A stretch of 64,000 nt of DNA from Microcaldota archaeon (GTDB taxonomy: Archaea; Micrarchaeota; Micrarchaeia; Micrarchaeales; CABMGC01), in assembly GCA_021845465.1 (NCBI GenBank), contig JAKBRL010000001.1, positions 18,361 to 82,360 on the forward strand, given 5' to 3'. The notes beneath the pieces were generated by a model. The model was not told where the DNA came from and made no database searches. It was given only the letters and a program-made list of their open reading frames with translations. Position 1 is the stretch's first letter, and every line of letters begins with the position of its first letter. Positions 60,586 to 64,000 of the stretch are shown one piece after another. Made by a program: the position numbers and the translations under genes.

Positions 60586-60779
60586 GCTATCACTTATGAT
60601 TCTATCTTAAATAAATAGGCACCAAAACATATAATATAATAGCAGAAAGGACTGCAGGCATGCTTGACAAAGCAAGCCAAGCCTTTTCTTAACATGAAAA
60701 TCTAAACCTTATTCAAATGAAGGTTTAAAAGAACATATTCTATTAATAAGAATATACTACCTTTAACTAAGTGTATTAA

Positions 60780-61448
60780 ATGGAAAATCAAAAAAAAGAT
60801 ACCACAGAAAAGAAGACAGATATAAAATCACGGATAAAACGCATTCTCCCCGTGCTCGCAGCAATACTGGTGGCATTATTCTTCATTACTGGATTTTATC
60901 TTTCACCTGGGTCTGTAGGTGTGACACCAACTTCATCAACAACATCCTCCTCAACACCACCACCCACAACATATGGGATCGCCACAACAAACGCCTCAAT
61001 TATCGGATATAACAACACCTTAAACCTGAGCATAGCCTGTTCTAATTCCTCTCTCACAACTATAGTAAACACAAAATTACAGAATACCCTAAACAGACTT
61101 GAAAACAACAATTCAATATATAATTTCTATTCCCTGCCGAATCAAACGCTAATACTCTCAGGAACAATGAACACATCAGATCTCTTCGGTTTTATAAACA
61201 GAAACTTCAATTCAAGCACATTGTCATGCGTCTCCTTTTCAGCTCCGGCAGAGATACTCCTCCCATCAACCCTTAACTTCTACATCTCCGGCAAGACATA
61301 TTCTTTACCTCTACTCCCAAGCCAGCGCCGCTCGCAAATAACCGAAAGCCTAACAAACAACGCGGTACGAACAGTCCAGGTTAGAGTCTCGGCATTGATA
61401 ACCAATAATGGGACAATATACAGTCTCAGTACCTCCAAAATAAAGTGA
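60780..61448 (+). CDS. Membrane-anchored surface protein, Thr/Ser-rich
   Basis: 222 aa. A basic N-terminus and one helix (ILPVLAAILVALFFITGFYL) are followed by a Ser/Thr/Pro linker (TPTSSTTSSSTPPPTT) and an Asn/Ser-rich outer domain with many N-x-S/T sequons and two cysteines. Same general plan as the 48593 protein, but no sequence match seen. No family recognised. It ends 4 bp before gltX and may share a transcript with it. Confidence 0.75.
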   Translation: MENQKKDTTEKKTDIKSRIKRILPVLAAILVALFFITGFYLSPGSVGVTPTSSTTSSSTPPPTTYGIATTNASIIGYNNTLNLSIACSNSSLTTIVNTKLQNTLNRLENNNSIYNFYSLPNQTLILSGTMNTSDLFGFINRNFNSSTLSCVSFSAPAEILLPSTLNFYISGKTYSLPLLPSQRRSQITESLTNNAVRTVQVRVSALITNNGTIYSLSTSKIK

Positions 61449-61452
61449 GCGC

Positions 61453-63174
61453 ATGGCATCTGATGAAGAAATAGCTGAAGAAATCACAAAGGCCACAGTA
61501 AAAAATGCCATAAATTACGGGAAGGCAAGGGAATCAACAGTGCTCAACAGCATTTTATCCAAGTTTCCCGAAATGCGTCCCAAAATAAAAGATTTATCAA
61601 AAAAGATAAGCGCAGAAGTTGCCAGAATAAACAGCCTCAACCCAGAGGAGATAAAAACAGAAGGACTAAAGTATAACGAAGAATTCGCTTCGGAAAGAAA
61701 GGAAAAGATAGAAAAAACATCAAAGCCAAAAATGGTTCTGGAAGGCGCAGAAAATGGAACGTTCGTAACGAGATTTCCTCCGGCCCCCAACGGCTACATG
61801 CATATAGGCCATGCGAAAGCAGTATTTATGGAAAAGGAATTCTCCAGAATATACAACGGGAAGATAAACCTATACTTTGACGACACAAATCCCGAAACAG
61901 ACCGCCAGGAATATGTTGAATCTTTCAAAAAAGATCTAGATTGGCTAAATATAAGTTTTGATGCCGAATACTACGCAAGCGACAACATTGAAAAAATGTA
62001 CTCATTTGCATCCGATTTAATAAAAAAAGGAAAGGCCTATGTGTGTGACTGCCCTTCTGAAGAAATCTCAGAAAAGCGATCCAAGGGAATAGACTGCACA
62101 CATAAAGAAAAGCCCATTGAAAAGAACCTTTCAGGATGGGAAAAAATGCTTAGCGATAAAAACTATCCTGCAATACTCCGCTACAAAGGGGATATAAAAG
62201 ACCAGAATACAGCATTAAGGGACCCAACCCTCTTCCGTGTAAAGCAAAACGCCCATTATCGCCAAGGAGCAAAATACTGGGTATGGCCTACGTACGATTT
62301 TAATACTCCGATAATGGATTCCATGATGGGGGTCACAGATGTCCTCCGAAGCAAAGAATATGAGCTTAGAGACCGCCTCTATTACGAAATACTAGCGGGG
62401 CTGGGACTTAGGCTTCCCAGGCTGCATAGCTTTGCAAGGCTTGAAATAAACGACAACATAACCTCAAAAAGAAAACTTAAGGAGCTTATCAGCAAGAATC
62501 TCCTATGGGGTTTCAACGACCCAAGGCTTGTTACCATAGCTGGCTTAAGGAGAAGAGGGATTCAGCCCAAAGCAATAATGGAGTTTGTTTTGAGATTCGG
62601 AATGAGCAAGACAGACAGCAAAGTAGGGATAGAGATGCTTCTTGCAGAAAACAGAAAACTCATCGATAATAAATCCCCAAGGCTATTCTTTATCAAGGAC
62701 CCGATAAAAATAACCATAACCGGAATACCTGATGCTAAAAGAAAAATAGAAATGAAATCGCACCCTTCCGAAAGTTTAAAGCACCGCAGGTATAATCTCT
62801 CTGACATATTCTTTATAAATTCATATGACGCATTGAATCTTAGAAATGGCGACACCATAAAGCTCAAGGATTCATTTAGCATAAAAATCTGCAATATTGG
62901 AAAAGATAACATAGAAGCAAACTATCTTTCAGAAATTGCGGAAGATGCAGCAAAGATCCCTTGGGTGAATCAGGATAACTATCTTGAGGCTGATCTCTTC
63001 GAGATAGGAAACCTACTGGAGAATGAAAAATTCAACGAAAAAAGCATGCTTTCGACGAAGGGATTCATTGAAAGCTATGCAGGCGGAACAGAAGAAGGCG
63101 GAACGGTCCAATTGGAGCGTATAGGGTTCTTCAAACTGGACAGTAAAGAAAAAATGGCATTCATAGGGATATGA
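61453..63174 (+). CDS. gltX: Glutamyl-tRNA synthetase, archaeal type
   Basis: Charges tRNA-Glu (and tRNA-Gln in archaea without GlnRS). The HIGH box is in RFPPAPNGYMHIGHAKAV, and the KMSKS-equivalent is in NDNITSKRKLKELI, degenerate as is common in archaeal GluRS. WVWPTYDFNTPIMDSMMGVTD is the glutamate-site stretch. The anticodon-binding part is beta-rich, archaeal/GlnRS-like. 573 aa. An N-terminal helical extension (about 100 residues) precedes the catalytic core, as usual in this group. Confidence 0.96.
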   Translation: MASDEEIAEEITKATVKNAINYGKARESTVLNSILSKFPEMRPKIKDLSKKISAEVARINSLNPEEIKTEGLKYNEEFASERKEKIEKTSKPKMVLEGAENGTFVTRFPPAPNGYMHIGHAKAVFMEKEFSRIYNGKINLYFDDTNPETDRQEYVESFKKDLDWLNISFDAEYYASDNIEKMYSFASDLIKKGKAYVCDCPSEEISEKRSKGIDCTHKEKPIEKNLSGWEKMLSDKNYPAILRYKGDIKDQNTALRDPTLFRVKQNAHYRQGAKYWVWPTYDFNTPIMDSMMGVTDVLRSKEYELRDRLYYEILAGLGLRLPRLHSFARLEINDNITSKRKLKELISKNLLWGFNDPRLVTIAGLRRRGIQPKAIMEFVLRFGMSKTDSKVGIEMLLAENRKLIDNKSPRLFFIKDPIKITITGIPDAKRKIEMKSHPSESLKHRRYNLSDIFFINSYDALNLRNGDTIKLKDSFSIKICNIGKDNIEANYLSEIAEDAAKIPWVNQDNYLEADLFEIGNLLENEKFNEKSMLSTKGFIESYAGGTEEGGTVQLERIGFFKLDSKEKMAFIGI

Positions 63175-63196
63175 AACGTAAATATTGGGATATTAA

Positions 63197-63862
63197 ATGG
63201 ATGTGGCAATAAAAAACGAACCTGAAAAACCAGTACTGAAATTCCCAAACAATAATTTCATAAGCAAGGCCCTGCGAAGGGTAGTCAGCGAAGAATGGCA
63301 AAAAATGTCAACAGACCAGAAATTCTCACAAACCCTAAATGAACACGCATCAAGGATGGAGGAAATTCTAGGGAGCTATGATTACGGCGCCATATGCATG
63401 CCAAATATAATTTCAAACTCCAAAAAAATGAACCACAGGGAGCTTATCTCATACCTGTCTCTGGTGGAATCTTTGGGAATAGGATATACTCACTGGTTCG
63501 GAAGCGACTTTGCAAATATCTATCTTGCAGGCTTAACTCTAAAGGCAAGGGATACAAGATCCATCTCCAAATATTTGAACACTTTTCTTACCAGAATGGA
63601 GACAAAAGCCAACTACTTCGAGACAAGGGCCTTAAAAGAAAACAAGACCATAGATGAACTAATTGCCGAATTGGAAAGGAAATCGAAAGGTCCCCTCCGC
63701 TTTTTAAGAAAAGGTGAGATAAACGCATTGAGACGCATGATAAAAATGCGATACGGTTCCAACAAAAGATATCTGTTAAAGAGGGCTAAATACTCTAAAA
63801 TAGTCACAAATGTTAAAAGCCACAAACCTCCTCTTCCTCCTACTCCCTCATCCTTATTCTGA
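63197..63862 (+). CDS. Hypothetical protein, 221 aa
   Basis: No family recognised. A helical protein, rich in Lys and Arg, without membrane segments. Features are HWFGSDFANIYLAGLTLKARDTRSI in the middle (read in two pieces) and a strongly basic C-terminus ending in a Pro-rich tail (KPPLPPTPSS). It follows gltX by 22 bp on the same strand. It overlaps the end of the (-) strand prs gene by 9 bp. Confidence 0.7.
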   Translation: MDVAIKNEPEKPVLKFPNNNFISKALRRVVSEEWQKMSTDQKFSQTLNEHASRMEEILGSYDYGAICMPNIISNSKKMNHRELISYLSLVESLGIGYTHWFGSDFANIYLAGLTLKARDTRSISKYLNTFLTRMETKANYFETRALKENKTIDELIAELERKSKGPLRFLRKGEINALRRMIKMRYGSNKRYLLKRAKYSKIVTNVKSHKPPLPPTPSSLF

Positions 63863-64000
63863 AATCAATACCTCGGCAATCAATCCTGAGATATCAACAA
63901 CATGGCATCTGCTAAAAGGTACTGTATTGCTTCCATAGATTTCAGAAATTCCTGCAGAGACCATTCTTTCATAAGCATTGCCTGCCATTACAAGATGGGA
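63854..64000 (-). CDS. prs: Ribose-phosphate pyrophosphokinase, C-terminal part (partial)
   Basis: The last 48 residues of a gene that continues past the right edge. The frame reads HLVMAGNAYERMVSAGISEI, then YGSNTVPF and VVDISGLIAEVLISE before the stop. This matches the end of PRPP synthetase, in which THAVLSGNALERL-like and VDVSPLIAE-like stretches close the protein. PRPP is needed for the purine salvage genes found at 5644-9343. The call rests on this short end only. Confidence 0.75.
   Translation of the reverse strand, partial: SHLVMAGNAYERMVSAGISEIYGSNTVPFSRCHVVDISGLIAEVLISE

Noticed and set aside
1..64000. CRISPR arrays, insertion sequences, integrase or phage genes
   Set aside because: No repeat-spacer pattern, transposase motifs, terminal repeats or phage-type genes were seen; the one long repeat is the hydrolase gene pair.

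Overview
The window is archaeal chromosome, most likely from a small-genome DPANN archaeon of the Micrarchaeota (ARMAN) kind. Seen directly: a split RNA polymerase (A'/A'', B'/B''), H, E', P and Spt4 subunits, TFE, MCM, GINS, RadA, histone, an exosome operon, proteasome alpha, EF-1A, aIF2-alpha, DphB, TATA-box promoters and tRNAs without an encoded CCA. The tRNA-splicing endonuclease at 58671-59831 looks like the three-unit (epsilon2) form known from ARMAN archaea, which is the best lineage marker here; the placement is inference. Set into this archaeal background are bacterial-type genes: gyrA/gyrB, dnaK/dnaJ/grpE, a fused guaA, a bacterial-like metG and glyA.

Layout. 1-9343: partial membrane protein, mcm, metG, an unknown gene, then a (-) strand purine group guaB-add-(RHH-nucleotidyltransferase fusion) with guaA behind it. 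9432-12090: two tandem alkaline-phosphatase-fold hydrolases sharing patchy near-identity. 12127-19362: operon rpoH-rpoB2-rpoB1-rpoA1-rpoA2. 19547-23075: operon wHTH regulator-grpE-dnaK-dnaJ with a palindrome at its promoter. 23285-31275: KaiC-like ATPase, trpS, glyA, ATP-grasp ligase, presenilin-type protease, tRNA-Gly, hisS, thioredoxin. 31391-38216: histone group, exosome/proteasome superoperon (psmA-sdo1-rrp4-rrp41-rrp42-rpl37ae-unknown-rpoP), and spt4/rpoE' with a PIN protein. 38284-48498: IscU scaffold, EF-1A/S10, tRNA-Lys, gyrBA, Lhr helicase. 48593-52193: surface protein with two winged-helix proteins, TFE, initiator tRNA. 52386-54663: GINS-L44e-aIF2alpha-PAC2. 54679-64000: DUF92 protein, a probable small structured RNA, radA, dphB, flippase-like protein, endA, FKBP isomerase, surface protein, gltX, an unknown gene, and the 3' end of prs.

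The most interesting signal is translational. Many genes have a Shine-Dalgarno core GTGAT exactly 3 nt (sometimes 4) before the start codon. Applying that spacing finds four genes whose only sensible start is not ATG, GTG or TTG: a PIN protein (ATA), an 80-aa protein (ATC or ATA), a winged-helix protein (CTG) and a GINS subunit (GTT). In each case the family-like N-terminus lies upstream of the first conventional start codon. The same rule also resolves starts for rpoA2, rrp4, the PRC-barrel protein and the DUF92 protein.
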